From assembly GCA_947683425.1 (NCBI GenBank), contig CANTUQ010000007.1, positions 4,464,001-4,528,000 of the forward strand: a stretch of 64,000 bases of DNA, in the 5' to 3' direction. The stretch comes from Excoecaria cochinchinensis (Eukaryota > Streptophyta > Magnoliopsida > Malpighiales > Euphorbiaceae). Under the pieces are notes generated by a model, which saw only the letters and a program-made list of their open reading frames with translations, ran no database searches and was not told the DNA's origin. Below, piece by piece: positions 14,601-24,187 of the stretch. Position numbers and translations under genes: made by a program. The number at the start of each line of letters is the position of its first letter. Within the stretch, counting starts at the first letter, position 1.

Positions 14601-15330
14601 GTAAAGACGATCAGCTTATCAATCAGTTCGTTTCTTCATATCATCATCATCATCATATGATGCATTCAAGCGTCAGCACGAAAAGAGATCATCACAATGA
14701 AGTTTTTATTCATTTATTTATTTTTGCCTGCTTATGATAAGGATCTGACGCTAATATCCAGAAAGTTGCGGATCCCACCTGATGACGTGTTGTATTTTCA
14801 GGTAGTTGTCCAGTTATTTGGCCCACGTTTATTCCAATTTAGTACTTGCACACTGTAGTTGCCAATTAGGACAAGCAAAGTAATGGTGCTGTGGACGTCG
14901 CGTCACGTTTTTCTTGTTAAGATTTGCTGACGATCCCCGGCTTTCTTTACTGCCATATCAGCGAGATGAAGGAAAATTTCTCGCTTAAGTACAAATATTT
15001 TTATAATTCAATTCAATTTAATGATAAAATTATTTATTATATATATAAAATTTAATAATTTGATTAATTTAAATTTGATAGAATAAATTTAAAAAAATAT
15101 TTAATTTTAAATATTTAAAAATAATTATATTTTCAGAATTTAAATTCGAAATTTTTAATAAATTAATTTATTTTGTGAGAATAAATTAAAATTGTATAAT
15201 TATAGTAAATTTTTACAGTGTAGTTGACTATTTGTATCGTTAATATAGAATAAGATTTGATTAACTTAATGGGAGGAATATTATTGCCATGATTCCATCT
15301 AATTTCTACACAAGGATCCAATCCAAAGTA
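14601..15330. other. Upstream region of LKR/SDH
   Basis: This gene-free stretch would hold the LKR/SDH promoter on the minus strand. It becomes very AT-rich beyond 15000. A short CAT-trinucleotide run lies at 14640-14660. I could not pick a single convincing TATA box and see no coding region. Confidence 0.35.
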
Positions 15331-15338
15331 TGGGTATC

Positions 15339-16009
15339 TAGGGTGAGAAAAAAACCGATAGACTTGGTTAATCGAAAAAAAAAATTCGAAACTGAACCGA
15401 TCAACTGGTTAACCGATTGTAATTGACTGTTTAATGGTTAATATTTTGAAAAAACCGATATTAATGGACTGGTTAATTGTTTTTGACTCATATGACTGGT
15501 TAACCGAACCGAAACAGAATTTTTAGTTAATTTATTAATTTTTTACTAATTTATAACAATTTATCCTAATTAAAGGTGATCATATACTTTTTTTCCATTA
15601 TACTAATTATTTTAAAGTTTTTAAATTTTTTTAATGGGCTATTAGTAAGTATAATAATTTATCTAATTAAAAGTAATTATGGACCAGTTAATATATTTAC
15701 TTATTAAATATTAATTTTTAAAAACAAATTTGCTTATATCCACCAAATATTTTTATTTTAACAACAATAATATTATATTATAGTGAAAAAATTTTAATTT
15801 TTAAGTATCTTGAGCATTTTAATTTTATTTATGAATATATTTATAATTATAGTGGTTAACCGAAAAATATTGGGTAACCGATCCGAAAATTCGAAAGCGA
15901 TGGACTGCTGAAACGATGTTGATGGACTGAAATTTCAAAAAACTGATATTAATAGATTGATTAATGGACTGAAATTTATGTACCGGTTAACCGAACATGC
16001 TCACCTCTA
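15339..16009. mobile_element. hAT-like MITE with 8-bp target duplication
   Basis: The 671-bp element begins TAGGGTGAG and ends CTCACCTCTA, imperfect terminal inverted repeats. It is flanked by an exact 8-bp direct repeat TGGGTATC at 15331-15338 and 16010-16017, the duplication length made by hAT transposases. The ends are full of short GGTTAACCGA-type motifs, typical of a plant non-autonomous hAT-like family. No coding capacity is seen. Confidence 0.8.
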
Positions 16010-16017
16010 TGGGTATC

Positions 16018-16964
16018 CCCGTAAGCAAGAGAAGCATCGGCATTTGAAGCCTGATAATTAAACGGTAGCCAACTCGTGATGGGTTGAGAGGTGATCCACC
16101 TAAGTACCGAAAGCGCATTGCTTGCACACTAAATTAGTATTCACTTTGTGACGGAGGCTGTCTAAAAAAGTTATGTCCTAATTTCATTATAAAAATTAGC
16201 AATATGAGGAAAGTCTGTTTAGAATTAAATTAACTATAGCATTAAAATTTTAAAAATTGGACTGAATTGAAGTTTGCTAGAGAATTGAATCGAATTGACA
16301 ATTTAATTGGATTAAGTTGATTTGGTTTTAGGCTATTTAGCCTTTACTTTTTCTTTTTTCTTAGGAAAGCCTTAACTTATTGGGCTTGTATATATTAAAT
16401 ATCAATAAATATTTTTTAAAATATAAATATATAAATAATACAAAACGGCGTCATTTTAAAATGTTCAATAAGTTCTATTCCTTCAGTTTTTGACCTCCGA
16501 AAATCAAAGAAAATAGATTGGACCGAAAAAAACATTCAATTCACCTCGGTCTTCCTATCCAATGTTTCACATTCTATTTTGAATGTGAGGCTTTAGTTTC
16601 TTGCTTGATTGGGCATCTTCAACTTCCTAAGCCCTCATGTGGCATATGCTCTTTGGCCCTCTCCTCTTCTAAATTTTTTCTGAGCTTTCTCTCACATGCC
16701 CCTGTGAGATTTTTTTTTTTTATTTATTAAAAAAAATCAATTTTTGTGAAGAAGCTCTAGGAATCTATATCCATCACTTAAAAAGTTCATGTTCGTGATA
16801 TATATAGGGGGTGAAACCATTAAAATAACCAATTTTTGGATTTTTTAGGAATGAATTGATAGGAAACCTAAATTATACCATTACGTAACAAAAATGTATC
16901 GAAATCAATATATCTAATAAACATGAATCCAAATTTTTTTTGAAATTGTTGATGGGTCAAAAAC
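16018..16964. other. Gene-free spacer with a possible LTR relic
   Basis: No gene is visible. The stretch 16561-16700 resembles 29765-29900 upstream of the second PME gene (shared phrases such as AATGTTTCA and ATGCTCTTTGG/CTGCTCTTTGGG). It may therefore be part of the PME-LKR block duplication, or both sites may be relics of the same LTR family. Confidence 0.4.
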
Positions 16965-18900
16965 TGTCGCTAAAAATGTGAATAAAATTGTCAATAAGAG
17001 TAACAAAATTGTCACTAAAGAAAAAACTTTATCGCTAGAAGCAAAAATAATGTTGCTAAAAGTCTAAAAGATTATCGCTAATAGTATTGTGAATTGTCGC
17101 TAAAAGTGAAAATTTGATGCCAAATGTGAAATTAACTGTCGGTACTCATTGAATTGTTGCAAAAAGTAAAAAATATGTCGCTAAAAGTCACAATACAAAT
17201 GACAGTCACATGTGTTTTCACAAAAAAAGTCGCCGAAACTGTCACTAAATTTACACATTGTCGATAAAAAGTTTGAAAATTTATCGTTAAAAGTTGTACA
17301 CTGTAGATAAAAGGTTTCAGAGCTGTTGCTAAAAGTCTGACAATTTATCGCTAAAGTTTCAGTCCTGTCGATAAAAACTTTCTCTCTGTGGCTAAAAGTC
17401 CAAAAACCTATTGTTAATAACTGCCTAGGTAAAGTTGCTAAATACTATAATATGTCCTAAAAGTGACTTAGTCAAATAGCTAAAAGGTAGCTCAGTTGTC
17501 ACTAAAAGTCAACTTATTCGTAAAAAAAGTCAAACATTCAATCGCTAAAAGTTTCATATTATGTTGCAAGTCACCAAGCTGTGGATAAAAGTCTCAAGTC
17601 TATTGCTAATATCATATCTACTGTTGCATAAGGTCTCACCATTTGTTGCTAAAAAGTCTAAATAAATGATGCTAAAAAGTGAACAAACTGTCGGTAAAAG
17701 ATAGTACTGTCGCAAATGTTGCTAAAAGTAAATACAACTGTAATGACCGGTGGGGTTCTACAAGAGCTATCCCCGGAACATATCCCTTCGGGCCTTCCTG
17801 CGCGTCGTCTATAGCCACCGCGCTGTACTCAAGATTTTTACACTTTCCCTTGTGCATTTTTGCCTTTCGTGTGATTCGAACCAAGAACCTAGGAAATAAG
17901 TCCTTAATTCCTAGAATCCCACTTCAAATGCTAGTGGGATTCTAGAAATTAAAGACTTATTCCCTAAATCCTTGGTTCGAATCGCACGAAAGGTAAAAAT
18001 GCACAAGGGGAATTAAGTGTAAAGATCTTGAGTACGGCGCTGTGACTATAGACGACGCGCAGGGAAGGCCCGACGGGATATGTTTCGGGGATAGCTCTCG
18101 GTCGGACCCAACCGGTCGTTACAACAACTATTACTAAAATACTTGTTATGTCACAAAAGTGTCGAGAATTGTCGCTAAAATTTAAGTCCTTTAGGTAAAA
18201 GTTTCAGTTCTATCGCTAAAAGTTTAAATCTCTAGTTTTTTTGTCACTAAAAGAGTACCGTACTACCGCAACAAGTAAAATTTATCGCTAAAAATTAAAA
18301 CTGTGGCAATGTCCAATACTTTGTCGCTAAAAGTTAACCAGTTGTAGCAAAAAGTTTACAAACTGCAATGAGATCTTATTTTGTTGCTAAAAGTCACAAT
18401 TTTTGTCGCTAATAATAGAACTTGTTGTCTCTAAAAGTCCACATATCTGTTGATAAAAGTCATCGGTTTTGTAGCTCAAAACATAATATCTGTCGCTAAA
18501 AGTCCAAATATTTGTTGCTAGTCACCTTCACTGTCGCTAAAAGTTAGTATGTCTGTTGCTTAAGGTATGTGCTCTGTTGCTAAAGGATTCTAGTTTGTCA
18601 CTAAATGTCTACAAAATTGTCACTAAAAGTCTTTTTTTTTGGTCCCTTAAAGTCTATTTTGAACTCTAAAAGTTGAAGTAGCTATCTCTAGTTTGCATAT
18701 CTCTCAATAAAAGTCAACAAAACCATCGCTTTAATAGCAAAAAATTGTTGTTAACTTTTTAAAGCTGTCCCTAAAATTATAATACTATCACGTAATATCC
18801 ATCACCCTGTCGCTAAAAGTCATACAAATTGTAGCTAAACCACTTCAGTCGCTCAAAGATACATGTTTTGTCGCTAAAAATCAACTTTTTTTATCGCTAA
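16965..18900 (+). repeat. Degenerate array of a GTCGCTAAAAG-type repeat
   Basis: A short motif close to TGTCGCTAAAAGT recurs several dozen times, nearly always in the same orientation, with irregular spacing of about 20-30 bp. Variants include TTGCTAAAAG, TCACTAAAAG and TCGATAAAAG. The sequence between copies is not conserved. The array is interrupted once, by the palindrome at 17739-18123. The core GTCGCTAA is the same as in the subterminal repeats of the CACTA element at 47.7-57.8 kb. That suggests an expanded transposase-binding region, but I see no CACTA ends beside this array. Confidence 0.75.
17739..18123. mobile_element. 385-bp near-perfect palindromic insertion with TG...CA ends
   Basis: The left arm (17739-17923) and right arm (17933-18123) are reverse complements with scattered mismatches around a 9-base loop. 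The ends are TGTAATGACC and GGTCGTTACA. A 5-bp direct repeat ACAAC flanks it at 17734-17738 and 18124-18128, so it is an insertion into the GTCGCTAAAAG array. TG...CA ends and a 5-bp duplication are the mark of retroelement integrase. However, both ends look like the same LTR terminus in inverted orientation, which is unusual. A fold-back DNA transposon is the alternative. Confidence 0.75.
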
Positions 18901-19507
18901 CTATACAATTTATATAATTAAAGGTAACCCTTTAATTTGAAAGAGAAGAAATAAAGTCAATATAGACCTAAAATTTAGACAATTTGTAAAAATAAATAAT
19001 TTGTTTTTAAAAAAAAAAATTGGTTGGTTTGATTATTTTGCCATTTTTAAACTCAAATAAAAATCGAATTTATTAACCAAATAATAATTTATTTTGATAG
19101 GTTTCATTGGATTATTTAATATAATATTATAATGCACACCCATAGATACATGTAGTAACTATGATTACAGGAGATTTCGGATTCATAGACATTATATTGT
19201 ATAAAAAAACACAAAAATAACGTTTTTTTTTAAAAAAAAGCTAGAGATTATCTGAATGCGGATTGGGCGTTTGTGGATATTAAAACATTGAAAAGATTAC
19301 GAAGATAGAGACAAGGAAAAGGACAAAAAAAATAATAAAAAAAACGTGCTAGTACCATAATAGGCTTCATCTCACATACAAGGCCAGCCCACTAAAAATT
19401 AAAAAAAAAAAAAGAACAAATTTGCAAAATAAATAATCTTATAAATCACTGTGTCAATTGAGTTCCATGCTATCCACGCTCGCACTTCCATTTCCTTCTA
19501 ACCAAAC
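18901..19507. other. Upstream region of the first PME gene
   Basis: This is an AT-rich spacer between the repeat array and the PME start codon. It presumably holds the promoter, but no TATA box stands out among the many A/T runs. No coding region is seen. Confidence 0.35.
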
Positions 19508-22486
19508 ATGATGAAAGAAACCTTTTCTTCATTATCAAAATCCAAGAACAAGAAAAGGCTCTTCTTGGGTCTGTTTGCAACAATCTTGCTACTCACAGCC
19601 ATAGTCGCCATTGTTGCTGGTGCAAAGAAATCACCATTAAATGCTACCGATAAAGATCACGAATTTGCTCACACAATACTGACGTCCTCCTGCAGTAACA
19701 CATTGTACCCTGACCTCTGTTTCTCATCAATCTCAGCTCTACCACAGGCTAAAACCAACATCAAGACTCACAAAGATGTAATTCATCTTTCACTCAACCT
19801 CACAAAATCTACAGTTCTAAAAACTTATTCAAAAATCAAGAAAATTGCTTCTGGTAAGAGAAGCTTCAGTGTGCGTGAAAAAGCTGCTCTAAAAGATTGT
19901 CTAGAGCTGCTAAACGAAACTGTAGATGACATTATCAAGGTTATAGAAGATCTCCATGACTATCCTTCTTTCAATAAAACCATAGCTCGACACGCTCAAG
20001 ACCTCAACACTCTTCTCAGTGCTGCCATGACTAATCAAGACACTTGCCTTGACGGTTTCTCTCATCACAAAAATGAACACAAGGTTCACTTTCTTCTCCT
20101 CAAATTAATCCCTTTATTAAAATATTTTTATTTTCTCAGAATCGTAATTGTTTTTCCGATTTTCTTGTAGTTAGGTTCGTGATTTATTTATCGATGATGA
20201 GACAAATGTTCTACGCCATTGTAGCAATAATTTGGCTATGATCAAGAACATGACCGATACAGATATCGCCAGATCGTCATCCGGAAGGAAACTTGAAGAG
20301 GAAAATGGAATAAAATGGCCAGAGTGGTTGTCGGCAGGTGACCGGAGACTATTGCAAGCAACAACCGTGACCCCTAACGTGGTGGTGGCAGCTGACGGGA
20401 GTGGAGACTTCCGGACAGTGTCGGAGGCGGTGGAGGCGGCACCGGAAAGGAGTAATAGTAGATACATTATAGGAATAAAAGCAGGAGTTTATAGAGAGAA
20501 CGTGGATGTATCCTCGAGGAAGACTAATATTATGTTCGTCGGAGATGGGAGGATGACCACCAGGATCACCGGTAATCGGAATGTGGTCGATAACTGCACA
20601 ACGTTTAACTCTGCAACAGTTGGTAAGAGATTATTTCTATTTCTAAGACTAAAGGTGTAACTAGCTATAAGGTTGGAATTTGGAAATGGAATATTTCTAA
20701 GTATATGAAAGGGTTTACTCCATTGTAAACAAATATAGGTTAATAAGCTAATAACTTTCAAATATCATACAGTTATAATAGAAAAGAGTTTTATTTAACA
20801 AAAAATAGTTGAATGATCAAATATTATGACAAAAACAAAGAACTAAGTGATTTAATTAAAAAGATTTCAGTTGAGAACTCAATTGAATGTTTTTATAAAA
20901 TTTGGAGGCTATGCTTATAGCATCTTGCCGAATATGCTTTTTATTTTATTTTTTTCATTAATTTTTTTCAAGGAAAATAAGATATTAAAATTTCATTTTA
21001 TATAATATTATTTTCACTAAAATTTAGAAATATTAATTAGACTTAAATTTAGAATTAAATGTAATGAATATTGACTAAATTATTTTTTATTTTTATTACT
21101 TTCAAATTTATAATTTAAATCTAATTGGTTAAATTAAATATCATTATAAATGTAACATAGAATTAATATTGTATTGAAAATTAAAAAAAAAATATTAATA
21201 TTGTATTTAAACTTTAAAAACAACGTATGAAATGTAATATAAAATTTACTAAAAAACGTGAAGTATTTTAAAACTAATGGAATATAATGAAATGATAAAT
21301 ATCTGTAACTTTTTTCCTTTTCCTTTCTCATCTTTAAATGAAAAGTATTAAAGCAGAAGATATCTTAACTAAGATAAGGGTAGTTGTTTTTGAGAAAACC
21401 TGGGATAGCAAACACTTTGGTAGGACCACTAGACATCCTCAAAACGGTGAAACCTTCACAAATCTCGTGGAATTTCAGCCTGTTATCTTCCTTAAACTGA
21501 TGCCATCTACCCCACCATAATTATTTTGCTTGCACCAATTGCATTCCAATTTGTACTGTCTCATTTATTTTAGTCACTTTTTTTTTTCAGTATTTTGGTT
21601 ACGTTAATGTGGTTTATCTCTTTAGCTTCAAATGTATTCACACAAGTTCCTGTCGTACTTTGGACCTTGTCCTAATTTAAAAAAAAAAAAAATTCTTTGT
21701 TTTCTGTTAGAAAAACTTTCTATTCATCACAAAACATGTGAAAAACTTAGATATTCATATACATAAGCACTAACGCAAAGCCCAATTGATGCAGCTGCTG
21801 ATGGAGGAGGGTTCTTGGCCAGGGATATAACCTTTGAAAACAGTGCTGGACCATCAAAACACCAAGCAGTTGCATTGCGAGTAGGATCCGACCTATCAGC
21901 ATTCTACAGATGTAACATGATAGGATATCAAGACACTCTTTATGTGCATTCCTCGCGCCAGTTTTATTTCAGCTGCACTGTTGTCGGTTCTGTAGATTTT
22001 ATCTTCGGAAATGCAGCCGCAGTGTTACAAAACTGTGACATCCAAGCCCGCCGCCCCAATCCAAACCAAAAGAACATGGTCACAGCACAAGGCCGTGCTG
22101 ACCCCAATCAGGACACAGGCATAGTTATTCAGAAATGCAAGATACACGCAACTCAAGACTTACAAGAGGTTATTAGCAGCTTTCCTACTTATTTAGGCCG
22201 ACCATGGAAGCTATATTCTAGGACTGTCATTATGCAGAATGATATAAGTAATGTGATCAATCCGGCTGGGTGGTTCGAGTGGGATGGAGATTTTGCACTT
22301 GATACATTGGTTTATAGAGAGTATCAAAATACTGGACCGGGTGCTGATACTACAAATAGAGTTACATGGAAAGGATTTAAGGTGATCACAGATAGGGCTG
22401 AGGCAGAAAATTATACTGTTGAAAATTTCATTTCAGGAAGTAATTGGTTGCCTTCCACTGGTTTTCCTTTCTCCCTTGGTTTATAG
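19508..22486 (+). CDS. Pectin methylesterase with PMEI pro-domain (first copy)
   Basis: PMEs remove methyl groups from cell-wall homogalacturonan after secretion. Coding exons are 19508-20083, 20175-20622 and 21795-22486, giving 571 aa without a break. Residues about 15-40 form a hydrophobic signal/anchor segment. Residues about 50-190 are a PME-inhibitor domain with its four cysteines (two near SCSNTLYPDLC, then KDCLE and DTCLDG). RKLE (residues 231-234) and RRLL (249-252) lie in the linker; RRLL is the usual basic site where the pro-region is removed. The catalytic domain starts near 260. It keeps Gln365, Gln387-Asp388 (QDTLY), Asp409 (VDFIFG), Arg477 and Trp479 (LGRPW), matching the residues known from carrot PME. 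It ends FPFSLGL, as usual. The related gene at 30349 has the same exon layout. Confidence 0.94.
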
Positions 22487-23330
22487 TTTCATGGATGAAA
22501 ATGGTTAAGTTATATCAGAAATTATTGTTGTAATAAGCAAACATGCATCTGGCTCTGTGTAATTTACTGTCTTTCGAAATTATGTGTACTGAATAAAAAT
22601 TGTCTAAGAATAAGTTTAATTACTTTTACTTGTTTTCCATCACACTTTATAAAATTGGATACACACACACGGAATTGCGGCAAAGAGACAAACATCATAT
22701 AAAGCATGCTACTTATTATAATATTGATAATACTCTTATTATCATAGTTGGCCCATGGCCTGAAAGCCCAGAAATAAAGTAGTTAAGCCCATAACATATT
22801 TAAAAAGATGTTATACAAACGGCGCGCGAGGCTTCAAGGCATAGCCTTGTAAGATCGGATTTATCCTACGGTCTAAGAACTGACGTGTTCAGGAATACCA
22901 TCCTTCGGTCCTTACCTACCGACAAAGTACAACTTTCCTCTTTTCATGTGTACAAGTTCATAGTAGCTCAACAAAATTCACGTAATACACGGGTAGAGGT
23001 CAGTACATTTTAACTTTTAAGAGCTTCTCACTCTGTTTTTCTCACTGACTTAAACATTTGAAATGTTTACTCCGGAGATTGTTAAGGAAACTCATAATTC
23101 TCTGTGTGCATATTGAACCAAAACCGAAGATCGGCGGTCTTCCATCTGATCCTAACTAGCTTTCTTCAGAGAGATTTTACCTATATAATTTCCTCTTTTG
23201 TAACTTCATATTGTAAAGATGAATACACATACTAAGTGTGCTGAATTTACTCTTTATCACTTATTATGAAATCTTATAGCTATATATTTTAAGCTAAAAC
23301 AATTAGATTTATTCGTTTACTTATTCCCAT
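22487..23330. other. Downstream region of the first PME, with an insertion absent from the second copy
   Basis: The flanks (22590-22735 and 23165-23330) resemble 34190-34490 downstream of the second PME, with shared phrases such as CATATAAAGCATRCT and ACACATACTAAGT. About 430 bp between them (roughly 22735-23165), including a GC-richer part around 22815-22930, has no counterpart there. It looks like an insertion in this copy, possibly a solo LTR, but I found no clear terminal repeats or target duplication. Confidence 0.45.
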
Positions 23331-23339
23331 TTGCTCGAT

Positions 23340-23396
23340 GAATTCATACAAAGGAGTAAGGGCTCATCATGGGCTATGCAAGCTTCTCCTCATGTT
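23340..23396 (-). pseudogene. Relic of the last exon of an LKR-only gene
   Basis: About 57 bp on the minus strand match the last coding exon of the LKR-only gene (34500-34557): the stretch encoding roughly RRACIAH and the following residues up to EQM. One base is missing in the middle compared with the intact copy, so the frame is broken. The match continues downstream into the spacer but stops abruptly near 23396, about 25 bp before the Copia element. It is too short to be functional. It marks the edge of a duplicated PME-LKR block. Confidence 0.75.
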
Positions 23397-23421
23397 TTAA
23401 TTTAATTTTAATTGTTCTTTT

Positions 23422-23965
23422 TGTTGGATGTGGGGTTCCTCCATAATGGTGGAGCCCACTCCATTTGAAAAGAAAGAAAAAAAAAAGTGAATGGAAAAGT
23501 CAAAGCAAAATCACAATTGTGATTTTGCTTCTTTGAAATACATGTGGCTGTCCGCGTATTTGTATGCGGCTGCCCACATTTCAAACGCGTTGTAAACACG
23601 TAAAGGCCCCCTATAAATAGGGTTTCCCACATCAGTTTATTCATTCCATTCCTTAGAAAAAGGATTGAGAGAGTTTTATAAATAGAGAGAGAGAAATTGT
23701 TTAGAAAAATAATTGGGATTTTTTTCTAAAAAGGGAATGACAAAATAGTGAGTTTGGAAAATATTTGTATGCCACTATTTTGGGTTTATCTCAAAATTAT
23801 TGTGTTGCCTTTCTCTCTTATACCAATTAATTTTATTAGTGGAAAAAATATTTTCGGAGGTTATCCCGTGGACGTAACCCAAACGTTTTGGGTGAACCAC
23901 GTTAAATTGCTGGTGTCTATATTTTGCTCTGCTAATTTGTTTTTATTTATCTGCTGTACTCAACA
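23422..23965 (+). repeat. 5' LTR of Copia 1
   Basis: It runs from TGTTGGATG to CTCAACA. A TATAAATAG box lies near 23612-23620, a likely promoter for the element. Confidence 0.93.
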
Positions 23966-23995
23966 ACTGGTATCAGAGCCAAAGTTATTTCTTAA

Positions 23996-24036
23996 TATGC
24001 TCTGTGGTTGCAGCATAGACTGATCTTCCACATCAG
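23996..24036 (+). promoter_or_regulatory. Two conserved leader stem-loops in Copia 1
   Basis: Just after the primer site are two perfect short hairpins: TATGCT/AGCATA (23996-24001 with 24012-24017, 10-base loop) and CTGAT/ATCAG (24020-24024 with 24032-24036, 7-base loop). Both are also present in the Copia 2 leader, although the LTRs of the two elements are unrelated. They lie where packaging or dimerisation signals sit in retroelement RNA; the role is inferred. Confidence 0.55.
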
Positions 24037-24187
24037 AAAGGATGTTTTCTTGGGTACTGTTTACGTATACGGCACTGTTCATACATACGGTACTATTCAC
24101 GTATACTGTTACTATTCACGTATACGAGTACTATTCACCGTCAGAAATTTTTTTTAGATCGAAAAAGTCTATCGAATTCCGATCTAA

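Noticed and set aside
17672..17945. Open frames of 70 and 88 aa at the palindrome
   Set aside because: They overlap on opposite strands of an inverted repeat and match no protein.
17970..17990. GGTTCGAATC phrase inside the palindrome, like a tRNA B box or SINE
   Set aside because: No A box at the right distance and no cloverleaf; a chance match.
16965..18900. Short repeats with variable spacers, at first glance like a CRISPR array
   Set aside because: The repeats are highly degenerate, spacing is irregular and the setting is clearly a plant nuclear genome with no cas genes.
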